This document shows positions 1-8,557 of a stretch of DNA of 64,000 nt, one piece after another. Source of the DNA: Clostridia bacterium (GTDB taxonomy: Bacteria; Bacillota; Clostridia; Oscillospirales; Acutalibacteraceae); NCBI GenBank assembly GCA_017415025.1, contig JAFQJH010000004.1:186001-250000 (forward strand), given 5' to 3'. A model generated the notes under the pieces. It did not search any database, was not told the DNA's origin, and worked only from the letters and a program-made list of their open reading frames with translations. The translations under genes were made by a program, and so were the position numbers. The first letter of the stretch is position 1. Every line of letters begins with the position of its first letter.

Positions 1-1941
1 AACGTGGTCAACAGTTGACGGTGCGCCGAGGAAGAAGTCCTGGCAGATTTCAGCATCAAGCGGAAGGAAAGCAAAGCCAAACGTTCTTGAATACTCATCC
101 GCAGGAGTTGCAAGATAGCCTGTAACCTCAAACTCTGCGTTAGGAACGAATTTGAACTCGCCCGTCGGATTCATTTCTTCATCAAGGATTTCTGTCTTAA
201 CAAAGCCGAACGACTTTTCGCCGATAGCCGTTATATCCTTACCGAGGCTGATTTTGTTATACGGTGCCGTTGTATAAAGAGCATAGTCACCGATAGCGGT
301 AACACCGTCTTCGACTACAACGCTTTCGATTTCATAATCCTCAAACTCTGCGGGTGTTTCTGCAGTATAATCATCAGTTGTGCCCGTACCGCTGACAGTA
401 AGAGTCTTTGTCTCCCCGTCATAATTCCAGGTAACATTTTCGCCGAGAGCACCTTCTGTTATAAGCTTCTTGCCGAGAGAAACGAACGCAATTCCGTTTT
501 CCGTCGCATAAGCCTGAGCCGCAGTATCCTCGTAAGCAGTGATTGAAACAACGATATCAACAGCATCCTCGCCGTTCTCATCAGCGTAATAACCGATAGC
601 CTTTTCGCCGATTTCGGTGATATTCTCACTCAACGCAAAGTCCGTTACAATAGAATTATAGAATGCATAAGCGCCGATTCTTGTAACCGTATCTGCAATT
701 TCAACGCTTTCATAAGGAATAGTGGCAAAGCGTGCAGGAGCTTCCTTTGAGAAATCCTCCATAGCACCCGTTCCGTTAATTGAAAGAACCTTTGTTTCCT
801 CGTTATATTCCCAGGTTACGCCCTCACCGCAGACACCGCTTGTAATAAAGCCGAGAGAAACGAATGCAAAGCCGTTGGCATCCGCATAATCCTTGGCGGG
901 AGAATTTTCATAACCTGTGATTGTAAAGCCCTCAACCGGAACGTTCCATTTGCCGTAGCCGACAGCCTTTTCGCCGATAACGTTAACAGATGCCGGAATA
1001 GTGATTGCAGAAAGCACATCGCAGAGAGCAAAAGCACCGTTTTCAATCACTCTGACACCTGACGGAAGCGTTACGCTCTCAAGTGCACGGCATCCGTTGC
1101 AAAGGTCGGTGGGAATTGTCGTTATAAGCTCGGGAATCACAATAGACTTGAGTGCGCGGCAGGCGTCGAACGTGCTTGCACCGATTGCTTCAAGTGTTGA
1201 GGGAAGAGTAATCTCCGCAAGCTTCTCACAGCGGAAGAATGCACGCTCGTTGATTGCCGTAACACCCTCGGGAACAATAACAGACCTGAGCGATGTGCAA
1301 TATTCGAATGCGGATTCTCCGATTGTCTTAAGAGTTGCAGGAAGAGTGATTGCTTCAAGAGAGATACATCTGTAAAATGCATCCTTGCCGATTGACTCGA
1401 CACCGTCACTTAAGGTAACGTTCTCTAACGCATCGCAAAGTGAGAACATACTCTCGGGAATTTCCGTTGCAGGAACCGTCACGGTTGTAAGCGCCGCACA
1501 GCTGTAGAAAATACCCTTACCCAAAGCAGTAACAGTTGCAGGAATTTCTACGCTGACAAGCGACGGGCTGTAACAGAAGGCGTAATTGCCTATGCCCGTA
1601 ATTCCCTCGCCGAAGACGATGCTAGTATATGCAACGTCGCTCCAGGGGTACACGGTATCAATTTCATCAAGCTCGTTTTTGTATGTATCATAATCGGGAA
1701 TTGAGCCTACACCGTCAAAAGTAAGCTCGCCTGTTTCTTCGTTAAAGCTCCATGTCACCTCCGTGCCCTCGATAGGAGTACCTTCAGCAGGGGTATCCTC
1801 CTCGGGGGTGTCCCCTTCGGGTGTATCCACAACAGGAGTGTCCGTAACGGGAGGTTCTTCGGCAAAAGCCGTAACGATACCCGTGGAAAGCATTGTAAAC
1901 GCAAGACATAAGCAAAGAAATACAGAGACAAATCTTTTCAT
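1..1941 (-). CDS. BspA-like leucine-rich-repeat secreted surface protein (partial, C-terminus beyond window)
   Basis: The reading frame runs from an ATG at 1941 to the window edge without a stop (647 codons seen). It starts with a signal peptide (MKRF followed by a hydrophobic stretch ending near AFA) and a Thr/Pro/Glu-rich spacer made of repeated short units of the form DTPxxxTP. After that come BspA-type LRR units with the pattern I-P-x-x-V-x-x-I-G-x-x-A-F-x-x-C-x-x-L. The protein is modular: WxxNEETGELTFDGVG-like, WEYNEETKVLSINGTG and WNYDGETKTLTVSGTG each open a module, and units like ITGYENSPAKDYADANGFAF recur. In gut Clostridia such proteins are typically secreted and bind host or bacterial surfaces; the ligand here is unknown. 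A strong ribosome site (AAAGGAG) lies 5-10 bases before the ATG. It is transcribed separately from the phage genes upstream. Confidence 0.88.
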   Translation of the reverse strand, partial: MKRFVSVFLCLCLAFTMLSTGIVTAFAEEPPVTDTPVVDTPEGDTPEEDTPAEGTPIEGTEVTWSFNEETGELTFDGVGSIPDYDTYKNELDEIDTVYPWSDVAYTSIVFGEGITGIGNYAFCYSPSLVSVEIPATVTALGKGIFYSCAALTTVTVPATEIPESMFSLCDALENVTLSDGVESIGKDAFYRCISLEAITLPATLKTIGESAFEYCTSLRSVIVPEGVTAINERAFFRCEKLAEITLPSTLEAIGASTFDACRALKSIVIPELITTIPTDLCNGCRALESVTLPSGVRVIENGAFALCDVLSAITIPASVNVIGEKAVGYGKWNVPVEGFTITGYENSPAKDYADANGFAFVSLGFITSGVCGEGVTWEYNEETKVLSINGTGAMEDFSKEAPARFATIPYESVEIADTVTRIGAYAFYNSIVTDFALSENITEIGEKAIGYYADENGEDAVDIVVSITAYEDTAAQAYATENGIAFVSLGKKLITEGALGENVTWNYDGETKTLTVSGTGTTDDYTAETPAEFEDYEIESVVVEDGVTAIGDYALYTTAPYNKISLGKDITAIGEKSFGFVKTEILDEEMNPTGEFKFVPNAEFEVTGYLATPADEYSRTFGFAFLPLDAEICQDFFLGAPSTVDHV

Positions 1942-1976
1942 TTTTTAATCTCCTTTACCATTTTATAATTATTTAC

Positions 1977-2005
1977 ATTATATTTTATTTTCAAGCTTAT
2001 GTCAA
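1977..2005 (-). promoter_or_regulatory. Sigma-A promoter of the LRR surface protein gene
   Basis: On the minus strand, consensus TTGACA (2005-2000), a 17-base spacer and consensus TATAAT (1982-1977) lie about 36 bases ahead of the ATG at 1941. It sits directly behind the terminator of the phage operon, so the two units are uncoupled. Confidence 0.85.
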
Positions 2006-2008
2006 TGT

Positions 2009-2036
2009 AAAAAAGCGGTTGACCTTCGCCAACCGC
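2009..2036 (-). terminator. Rho-independent terminator of the phage head operon
   Basis: Read on the minus strand, a 7-bp GC-rich stem (GCGGTTG / CAACCGC) is followed by six T. It lies 18 bases after the stop of the last phage gene. Confidence 0.85.
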
Positions 2037-2053
2037 CTGAAGCCTCGTGTATT

Positions 2054-2884
2054 TTACTTAAAAGCAATATATGAATAAGATGTGCCCGCCTGATTGAGAT
2101 TTGTCTGCGTTCCCGTAGCGGAAACTGACATTGCTTTAAAGCCTGATGACGTAATTTCAACGCCCGAACCGCCCCAAGCCGTGCACATTCCGAAATAATT
2201 TTTAACTGTACCGCTCGCAGAATCGTACACGCTCGGATGGTTTCCGAACACAGAAACAATCACAAGATTAGGCTTGAAGCCGATGTTAACTGACCTTGAA
2301 GAGCCGCCCGAGCCGAGGTAACTGCCCGTTACGAACAGCTCGTTCCATTTTTCCTTATCCTGTGCCGTAACGTGTATCTCGCCGTTTCTGATATGACTTC
2401 CGCAAATAAGTTCCTTGTCAAGGAATGATGCGAAATTTTCATCCGTGCTCTGCGCAGGGCAAAAATCCGCCTCCATAAGAAACCATCCGTTCATAATCAG
2501 AGCATCCGTGTCGCGGTCGGACTTGATTGGGGTACAACCCGATTCCGCGATATTAAGATTTGTTCTGAATGTAAGAGCATTGGCTATTCTCGTAAAAATA
2601 TCGTGACAGGTCTGTCCGCCCATTGAAAAAGGAACACATATACTCAGGTTAGCCTTGATTTTAGCAAGACGGCAATATTCCTGCCTTTCGAGCACACCGT
2701 CATCGTTTGCAACAAATTTGTCAACGATGTCTATGCTGTCCATTCCGACAGCAACAATAGTACGGCGCAGGGGTACGGCTTTATTGACAGGAGGATATTC
2801 AACAAAAAACTTGATGTCATCCATATCACTCTGCGCCGAAAGCCATTCGACAATCCTTTGCGGTAAAGAAACTATACTGTCCAT
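2054..2884 (-). CDS. Tail-terminator-like neck protein with a fibre-tip-like C-terminal domain
   Basis: 276 aa, last gene of the head operon; its ATG overlaps the previous stop by one base. Residues about 1-150 have the size, position and secondary-structure feel of a siphophage tail-terminator/tail-completion protein, directly after adaptor and stopper. Around residues 170-182 there is a HVTAQDKEKWN motif, a linker very common in Firmicutes phage tail-fibre and appendage proteins. The last ~80 residues (GFKPNLVIV...SYSYIAFK) resemble the C-terminal tip domain of such fibres, which often end in YYIAFK. No tail-tube or tape-measure gene follows. The domain assignment of the N-terminal part rests mostly on gene order; the C-terminal part is recognised from motif. 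It could alternatively be an uncharacterised phage structural protein. Confidence 0.6.
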   Translation of the reverse strand: MDSIVSLPQRIVEWLSAQSDMDDIKFFVEYPPVNKAVPLRRTIVAVGMDSIDIVDKFVANDDGVLERQEYCRLAKIKANLSICVPFSMGGQTCHDIFTRIANALTFRTNLNIAESGCTPIKSDRDTDALIMNGWFLMEADFCPAQSTDENFASFLDKELICGSHIRNGEIHVTAQDKEKWNELFVTGSYLGSGGSSRSVNIGFKPNLVIVSVFGNHPSVYDSASGTVKNYFGMCTAWGGSGVEITSSGFKAMSVSATGTQTNLNQAGTSYSYIAFK

Positions 2885-3219
2885 TATTCAACCTCCACAA
2901 TCTCACGGATGATTGCCCATATATAAACAACCTCGTTTTTAAAATAAACCTTTTCACTGCGGTCAACAGTGAATTTTTTAAAATCCGCTTCAATCCACTG
3001 CTCCTTATCAAGACGGCTGACGTCGTGGTCAGGCGGTCCGATATAAAGATAATGCCCCTGACTGTTGAAGCCGATAACGGTATTGACACCGTTGAGATAC
3101 ATTTTGTTTTTATATCTGAGCGGCTGGATGAAGCCGCCGAAAATCGGTGTACTCCATCCGTCCGCACCCTTGAAGGTGATTTCCTGACCGTATTTTTCAA
3201 ACATTGATTTAAGTGTCAT
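2884..3219 (-). CDS. Phage head-closure (stopper-like) protein
   Basis: 111 aa. It lies between the adaptor-like and tail-terminator-like genes, where siphophages encode the head-completion stopper or a minor capsid protein. Its ATG overlaps the previous stop (ATGA), suggesting translational coupling. The sequence is predicted mostly beta (FGGFIQPLRYKNKMY, YLYIGPPDH), which suits the SPP1 gp16-type beta-barrel stopper, but no diagnostic motif is visible, so the assignment is positional. Confidence 0.5.
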   Translation of the reverse strand: MTLKSMFEKYGQEITFKGADGWSTPIFGGFIQPLRYKNKMYLNGVNTVIGFNSQGHYLYIGPPDHDVSRLDKEQWIEADFKKFTVDRSEKVYFKNEVVYIWAIIREIVEVE

Positions 3220-3611
3220 ATTTTCACCTGTATTTTTATATTTTCGAAAGCAAAGCTGTTATCCGTACATAGAGGAATAATGCTCTTCAACGCTTCGGAA
3301 TAAAGCTTTTCCGCTTTTTCAAGCTGTTTTGAATTGTCACCCGTATTCTGCGTTATGCTTACGTCACCCGCCTTGAAGCTTGTAATTTCGTCTGAATAAG
3401 AAAAGGTCTTTTTCAGAAGCATTTTGTAAAATGCAAGCGCGGCGGCAGCAGAGGCAATACGCACATCATTACGGTCAGCGTCAGACTTTAGCCTTGCCTC
3501 AATTTCACGCAGAGAAGTTCTGCACAAATCCAGCACTTCCTCCTGCGCCGACTGCTCAATTTCAGTCAGATGACCAAGGTATTCCTTAACCTCCCAAGCT
3601 GTCACAGGCAT
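3216..3611 (-). CDS. Phage head-tail connector (adaptor-like) protein
   Basis: 131 aa, directly downstream of the capsid gene (TGATG overlap at 3611). It is predicted alpha-helical with an N-terminal segment EVKEYLGHL and many charged residues, typical of the gp6/gp15-like adaptor that docks under the portal. Family membership is inferred from size, helicity and gene order. Ribosome site GGAGG lies in the end of the capsid gene. Confidence 0.55.
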   Translation of the reverse strand: MPVTAWEVKEYLGHLTEIEQSAQEEVLDLCRTSLREIEARLKSDADRNDVRIASAAAALAFYKMLLKKTFSYSDEITSFKAGDVSITQNTGDNSKQLEKAEKLYSEALKSIIPLCTDNSFAFENIKIQVKI

Positions 3612-4666
3612 CAGCCTCCGATTTCTTCCGCGCCTGAGCCGCCTGAATTGAAGCCCACGTCGGAAAGAGTCTTAACACAGCCGGGAAGAATTCTTGCAAA
3701 GCCCGTGATTGCAGTGATCGCAATCTGCTCGAGTTGTCTGTCAACAAGCTTGCCGTAATCCGTCTCAATATCGCCCACCTTAACCATTTCGAGCGCACAG
3801 TTCTTATCAAGACCTACCATAAGGTCGGGCTGTGAAATGCACTTTGTCTTGATAAGATTTGCGCCGAAGGGAGTGATGAGCTTGCCCGTACCGTGGAAGT
3901 TAAGACCCGCGGCGGCATCTCTGAATTCGGGCATTTTGAGAAGTGTTGCCGTCACACCGGGTGATGCAAGAATTGTATTGAGCTCATACGGAGAAAACTC
4001 GCCCCAGAAATCAATAAGGTCAGCATAAGTATAGCTGTCACCGCTGAGAGTAATGGATTCTGCGCCGTTGTTCGCTTCGGCAGAATCGCCGTTAAGAAGC
4101 ACGTCAACAGCATCCTCCATAAGGCTCTGCGCAAGATAAGAGCCGATGCGCTTGAGCGCAATTGAAACGATATCAAGTCGCTGAAAGCGAAGCACGTCAT
4201 AAGATGTCGTGAGCATTCTTCCGCGCTTTTTGAGGCGGATTGTTCTGTCGCTGACGGTAAAATCCGCATCAGCAAGGGTTTCACCCTCGGAAATTACGTT
4301 CATTCTCGCGTTATCGGTTGTCATATTAAGATCCATAACGCGGTAATCCATTGAATCAATGTTTGTTGTTGCGGCAACGATATCGGGCAGGAAGCTTGCC
4401 TCATCCATACCGTAGCGTACTGCTCTTGAAACAAATTCGGGGAAAAGCACAGCCGCATCACTTGTCTGGAAAAACTTTGCGACAACGGAGCTGTCCGCGC
4501 CCGAAGGCCTGATATTAAAACGCTTGAGCTGTCTTTCGTAAGCATCAAGTCCCTCAAGCTCCGTGCCCTTGTAATTTTCCGTCGGGTCGAGAGCCTCAAG
4601 TGTCTGTGTAAAAGAACGGCCTGTGCCGTACATACCCTTTTCAAGTCTGATATTATCAAAGCTCAT
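3611..4666 (-). CDS. Phage major capsid protein, HK97 fold
   Basis: 351 aa, start ATG at 4666 with AAGGAGG nine bases upstream, the strongest ribosome site of the operon, as expected for the most abundant structural protein. An N-terminal region of about 80 residues is followed by a body with the features of HK97-type capsids: a segment like EGETLADADFTVSDRTIRLKK for the E-loop/spine region, an A-domain part near RQLEQIAITAITGFA, and a C-terminal Gly/Ser-rich tail. It lies right after the predicted prohead protease. No frameshift or internal stop is seen. Confidence 0.8.
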   Translation of the reverse strand: MSFDNIRLEKGMYGTGRSFTQTLEALDPTENYKGTELEGLDAYERQLKRFNIRPSGADSSVVAKFFQTSDAAVLFPEFVSRAVRYGMDEASFLPDIVAATTNIDSMDYRVMDLNMTTDNARMNVISEGETLADADFTVSDRTIRLKKRGRMLTTSYDVLRFQRLDIVSIALKRIGSYLAQSLMEDAVDVLLNGDSAEANNGAESITLSGDSYTYADLIDFWGEFSPYELNTILASPGVTATLLKMPEFRDAAAGLNFHGTGKLITPFGANLIKTKCISQPDLMVGLDKNCALEMVKVGDIETDYGKLVDRQLEQIAITAITGFARILPGCVKTLSDVGFNSGGSGAEEIGG

Positions 4667-4678
4667 TTTAAGTCCTCC

Positions 4679-5644
4679 TTAAAATTTAAAATCATTGTTA
4701 TTTGTTTTCGGTTTTTCTTTCTTTGCTTTGAGCTGAGGCGAAAGCGGAATAATCTCGCCCGCCTTAAGTCTGAAAGCATCCTTCATTTTTATAAGCTCTG
4801 CCGTCTGTGCCGTTGAGCACATATTTATTACAGTTTCCCTGTCGAGTTCCGGAACGGCAATCAGCGCAAATCGCACAGCTTCATCCGTCAGTGATTTACG
4901 GAAAAGTCTGCCGTCGAGCGCATCGGCTTCAAGAGCTTCAATATACTCACAAAGCTGACTCGCCTGCTCACGTGTAAATTTTACGCACTTACCTTCCCTG
5001 ACAGCCTTAATAAGATTTTCACAATCCTTAAAGCGGTCACCGAAGCCCTTTGTTACGCCTGCATTGACCTGTGCGGGGATTGCCACGAATGACCATTCGT
5101 AAGCATCCGTGACATCCGAAAGGATGCAGGAGCAGATTTTATCGCCGTAGCGTCTGCCTCTTATGTGCTTGCACTTGCCGTCGCGCATATCCTCACCGCA
5201 GATTGAGCAGGTAAAGGTACTGACGGCACAGCTCACGCTGACCTCCTTTTTGATACCCGCTTCAATTTCGGCAATAAGGTCGGCGTTTTTCACCGTGCGC
5301 GGCATATACGCCTTTGCCTTAACACAAGCATAGCCCTCACCGAAGGAGGTCATCTTGCCCGTAACCTTTTCGCATACGGTGTCAAAAATTCTTGCAGTCT
5401 GGTTGCCGCCGCAGGGGTTGTGGTCGAAAATCCCCGTAACTCCCACAAACAGCTCTGCCAGCTTTTCAAGCGCCGCAATATCGAAGCGCTCACTGTCGCG
5501 GTCAACCTCGTTATCGCAAAGGATAACGTTAAAAGTAAAGACTTCCTCCGCCTTAAGCTCTCTGACGGTCAGCTTGTTGATAAGCTTCAGTTCATCCTCC
5601 GTGACCGCGCAGGGAGAAATACTTGTTTTAAATTCTTTATTCAT
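4679..5644 (-). CDS. HK97-type prohead protease (S78-like) with a zinc-binding insertion
   Basis: 321 aa. It is placed between portal and major capsid, the standard site of the maturation protease. The catalytic pattern of the family is visible: a His in IFDHNP (about residue 95) and a Ser in KEVSVSC (about residue 140), then YEWSFVAIPAQVNAGVTKG, the usual closing motif of these proteases. Between Ser and that motif sits a Cys/His cluster (CSICGEDMRDGKCKH...CSC), which probably binds zinc; such insertions occur in Firmicutes phage proteases. The C-terminal ~110 residues are helical and charged and may act as a scaffold. The gene overlaps the portal stop by 8 bases. Confidence 0.7.
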   Translation of the reverse strand: MNKEFKTSISPCAVTEDELKLINKLTVRELKAEEVFTFNVILCDNEVDRDSERFDIAALEKLAELFVGVTGIFDHNPCGGNQTARIFDTVCEKVTGKMTSFGEGYACVKAKAYMPRTVKNADLIAEIEAGIKKEVSVSCAVSTFTCSICGEDMRDGKCKHIRGRRYGDKICSCILSDVTDAYEWSFVAIPAQVNAGVTKGFGDRFKDCENLIKAVREGKCVKFTREQASQLCEYIEALEADALDGRLFRKSLTDEAVRFALIAVPELDRETVINMCSTAQTAELIKMKDAFRLKAGEIIPLSPQLKAKKEKPKTNNNDFKF

Positions 5645-6779
5645 TGTTTTTCAACTCCTGTTCGATCCTTCTGCTCTGCGCTCTGTAAAGCGCCGCCCTC
5701 GCAAGCTCAACCTCATCCTGAAGCGTGATATCATTCCATACGATTTCGACTCTGTCCTGAATACCGTTCGTTCTGAACCAATAATTGCAGATTTTTTCAA
5801 TCACGGGCTCAAGGATTCTGCGGTATGCTTCAAGCTCACTTGTCAGCACATCAGCCTGCTGTGACGACATTCTCTCCGTTGATGACCAGTTAAGGCCGAG
5901 CATAAACGGAGGGATTCCCGTCTTTGCTATAATCTGCTCAAGCATCTGACGTACGGGCACCTCGCTGTCGAGAATCTGATTATCCGCACCGATAGCCTTG
6001 ATGCTGACGTCGCCCACGGCAACAAAATCACGAACCTGATTGCCCGATTGCATTGCCTCGCTCCATTCGCGGGCAACCTGCTGTGCTCTGTCGCGTGCAT
6101 AGGCGCGGTCAACAACGTCATTCTGCGGTTTATACGTAACAGCAAAGCGGACATTTCCGACCCTCTCCCAATTGATGCCGATAGTGTTATAAATCTTCAT
6201 CAATATATTCGTAACAAACGGTAAGCCCTTCATTATCGAAGTGCCGTAAAGCTTGCCTGCATCGGGATTGAGCACGGAAAGCGCAACCAGCTCGGGATAT
6301 TCAACAGGAACGGTTTCGCAGTAGTTCTTTACGCAAACCACAGTCGAAAATCCGTCGTCCGCGCGCCTTAACTCGATATCATCAATATCAGCGTTATAAA
6401 GTGCGGAAAACCGTCCGTCGGAATCCGTCACAATCTCACCTACGGCTGTGCCGTAAGTGAGTAATTGCTCAAGATGAGTTGAGATAAAAGCCTCTATGCC
6501 GCGCTGATTACCGCCGACCGACACGTTTTTAAGGAAGTGATTGAGTCCTTCCTCAACTCTTCGGTCAGCACATTCCGCACGGAAGCCTCCTGTCAGACGG
6601 ACAATCTTATAAATTGCCGCATCAAGCACGGGCACGGCCTCACGCAGCTCGCGGTAAAGGGAGTTTTGAACATCGGCAAGCGGAATATAACTGTCAAGCC
6701 GGTCGAAAGGATTTCGTCTGTAAGTCTGCGGTGCGGTGACCGCAGTTTTAGCAGAGGATAATTTTTTAAAAATTCCCAC
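5637..6779 (-). CDS. Phage portal protein
   Basis: 380 aa from a GTG at 6779, chosen because AAAGGAG lies 7 bases before it; an in-frame upstream start at 6827 has no such site. The protein contains the usual portal features: an N-terminal wing (LREAVPVLDAAIYKIVRLTGG), a central part with EGLNHFLKNV and TYGTAVGEIV, and a C-terminal clip/stem region with IIAKTGIPPFMLG followed by EALTSELEAYR-like helices. It forms the dodecameric ring through which terminase pumps DNA. It follows the large terminase by 34 bases. Confidence 0.82.
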   Translation of the reverse strand: MGIFKKLSSAKTAVTAPQTYRRNPFDRLDSYIPLADVQNSLYRELREAVPVLDAAIYKIVRLTGGFRAECADRRVEEGLNHFLKNVSVGGNQRGIEAFISTHLEQLLTYGTAVGEIVTDSDGRFSALYNADIDDIELRRADDGFSTVVCVKNYCETVPVEYPELVALSVLNPDAGKLYGTSIMKGLPFVTNILMKIYNTIGINWERVGNVRFAVTYKPQNDVVDRAYARDRAQQVAREWSEAMQSGNQVRDFVAVGDVSIKAIGADNQILDSEVPVRQMLEQIIAKTGIPPFMLGLNWSSTERMSSQQADVLTSELEAYRRILEPVIEKICNYWFRTNGIQDRVEIVWNDITLQDEVELARAALYRAQSRRIEQELKNNE

Positions 6780-6813
6780 TGATACTCTCCTTTCCTTGGG
6801 AGAGTGTACCGCT

Positions 6814-8082
6814 TTACCGCGATACACTCATTACGAAAAAGTCGTTGTCAGGTGCGTTTAGCGCCGTTGTGACGAAGTAACGAAGATCGTCCATAGCATG
6901 GTCATTTTCCTTGCGCGGTGCATCTCGGACAGCTTTTTCGTCCCATTTGTAAAGTGAAAATTCACGCAGGGTATCCTCGCACTCGGGAGAAAAATAAATC
7001 AGCTCCTGCTTTAGTGCATCGGACACCTGACGGATACCGTCAAGAACATCGTTCCTTGCAGGTATCACCGTGAATCGGCCTTTTCGGCGGATACATTGGA
7101 TAAAGCTCGCGGCTGACGGGTCAACGATAACCGCCTCGGGCTCAACGCTCCCCGCCAGCCTTTCAAGCTCGGCATAATGCTCCATATCCGTTCGCTGCTC
7201 GCCCTCCGAACGCGAATTATAATAGTATTCGCGCAGTCTGTACCACTTGCCGCCGTATTCTCCCCACAGCCCGAAGGAGCAGGGATTGACCGTGCCGTAA
7301 TCGCACGAAATATAATAACGGCTGATAAGCGAATGGTCGGGAGGCTTGCGGACGTGGATTTCCTGCGAAAACATCGGGTAAACCGTGCCCTGCGCGGCAA
7401 CCCACTTTCCCTCAACAAAACGCTTGTAGAATGCGCCCGAATACAGACTTTCATACCGCCTGATAATCGCATCCGTCAGCGCAGGATTATCGCGCATGGT
7501 AAAGTGCAGGTAAAGGCAGTTTTTCTCGTCCGCCTTTTTTATCCATTCACGGTAAAACCAATGCATCGGATGCTCGGGGTTGCAGTTGAACCACATCTTT
7601 GAGCGTTCAAGCGAGCATCTTGCAATAGCCTGCTCAACAAACGAGCGCGGCATAAGCGCAACCTCATCAAGCAATACACCGCCGAGGGTCATACCCTGTA
7701 TGAGCGAAGCCGAGCCCTCATCCTTGCCGCCGAAAAGATAAAAGCGATTAATTTTTTCCTTGTAGCTGATTTCAATATAATTCTGCGAAGCCTTCATTTT
7801 AAGTCCGAAGCCCAGGGAGGTTAAAATAGGTGTCAACGGTGTTATAACGTTGCGTTTAAGTGATGCTATTGTTTTGCCGCAGATTGCAAATGACGTTTCG
7901 CTGAAATCATAAAAAGACCACGCTACAAACGAAAGAGACATACACACGGTTTTACCCGAGCGCACTGCACCGTCACAGATGATTGCATCGTAGCGGTGCT
8001 TTTCGGAGCTTCTGCACCACCACGTCAGCACCTCAAGCTGCTTCGGTGAAAATTCAGAAAAGCTGTCGAGCGCATTACTCAT
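6814..8082 (-). CDS. Phage terminase large subunit (PBSX-like)
   Basis: 422 aa; start at ATG 8082, eight bases after AAGGAG. The N-terminal ATPase is complete: Walker A GAVRSGKT at residues 38-45 and a Walker B with GVLLDEVAL near residue 135, then a coupling motif around FNCNPEHP. The C-terminal nuclease keeps its acidic residues: CDYGTVNP, VIVDPSAAS, and DHAMDDLRY near the end. So both packaging motor and headful nuclease look functional. It packages DNA into the procapsid together with the small subunit, whose gene overlaps its start by 8 bases. Confidence 0.9.
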   Translation of the reverse strand: MSNALDSFSEFSPKQLEVLTWWCRSSEKHRYDAIICDGAVRSGKTVCMSLSFVAWSFYDFSETSFAICGKTIASLKRNVITPLTPILTSLGFGLKMKASQNYIEISYKEKINRFYLFGGKDEGSASLIQGMTLGGVLLDEVALMPRSFVEQAIARCSLERSKMWFNCNPEHPMHWFYREWIKKADEKNCLYLHFTMRDNPALTDAIIRRYESLYSGAFYKRFVEGKWVAAQGTVYPMFSQEIHVRKPPDHSLISRYYISCDYGTVNPCSFGLWGEYGGKWYRLREYYYNSRSEGEQRTDMEHYAELERLAGSVEPEAVIVDPSAASFIQCIRRKGRFTVIPARNDVLDGIRQVSDALKQELIYFSPECEDTLREFSLYKWDEKAVRDAPRKENDHAMDDLRYFVTTALNAPDNDFFVMSVSR

Positions 8083-8557
8083 TCTCACAGCTCCTTAAGG
8101 CGGAGGCACTCTTTTCAAGCGCAAGATAAAACGGCAAAGCGGAATCCTCATCCTTACCGCCGTCACACATCGCCTCGAGATGTTCAAGCGCCTTCAGGCG
8201 GTCGAAGAATTTAATCTCAATTCCGCCGCCCTTCGGTCGCTTGATTTCGCTGACGTTAAAAAGCTCAAGTCCCTCCATTTCGAAACGATCCGGACCTTCA
8301 TCTGCGTAAACGAGCTTGAGTGCATCTGCAACCGAGCCGAAAGCAAGCTGACGGTATCCCGCTATAACCTCCTCGGCACTTACGAGCCTTGTTCGGTCAA
8401 TACGCTCGATTTCCTTGCGGATTTCTTCACGCGCAAGCAGTTTAACCGCACTGCGGTGGGTGAGAATCCCGTAGCCTGCCTTCGCGGCGGCAGAGCGCGC
8501 GTTACGCAATTCCGAATAATATGAGCAGAACAGCTTTTCCTTTTCTTTAAGTGGCAT
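8075..8557 (-). CDS. Phage terminase small subunit
   Basis: 160 aa, first gene of the operon. The ATG at 8557 is preferred over an in-frame ATG at 8575 because AAAGGAGAT is 6 bases upstream of the former. The N-terminus LKEKEKLFCSYYSEL...NARSAAAKAGYG is the classic helix-turn-helix DNA-recognition region of the Terminase_2 family, followed by a helical oligomerisation region (ARKE-type charged helices, RTRLVSAEEVIAGYRQLAFG). It would select the DNA to be packaged; which DNA this is cannot be told. Confidence 0.82.
   Translation of the reverse strand: MPLKEKEKLFCSYYSELRNARSAAAKAGYGILTHRSAVKLLAREEIRKEIERIDRTRLVSAEEVIAGYRQLAFGSVADALKLVYADEGPDRFEMEGLELFNVSEIKRPKGGGIEIKFFDRLKALEHLEAMCDGGKDEDSALPFYLALEKSASALRSCENE

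Larger units (their letters stand above)
2054..8557 (-). mobile_element. Phage head-and-neck gene cassette without tail, lysis or integration genes
   Basis: Eight co-directional genes in canonical siphophage order: small terminase, large terminase, portal, prohead protease, major capsid, adaptor, stopper-like protein, tail-terminator-like protein. All frames are open; junctions overlap by 1-8 bases or are separated by at most 34 bases, and most genes have a clear ribosome site. A terminator closes the unit at 2009-2036. No integrase, repressor, replication, tape-measure, tail-tube, baseplate, holin or endolysin gene is found between the flanking LRR gene and rplM. Either a prophage remnant cut precisely after the neck, or a maintained capsid-forming element (cf-PICI, gene-transfer-agent or domesticated particle). 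No att repeats were recognised at its edges. Confidence 0.8.

Noticed and set aside
2054..8557. Complete inducible prophage
   Set aside because: No integrase, repressor, replication, tail, holin or endolysin genes lie between the flanking chromosomal genes.
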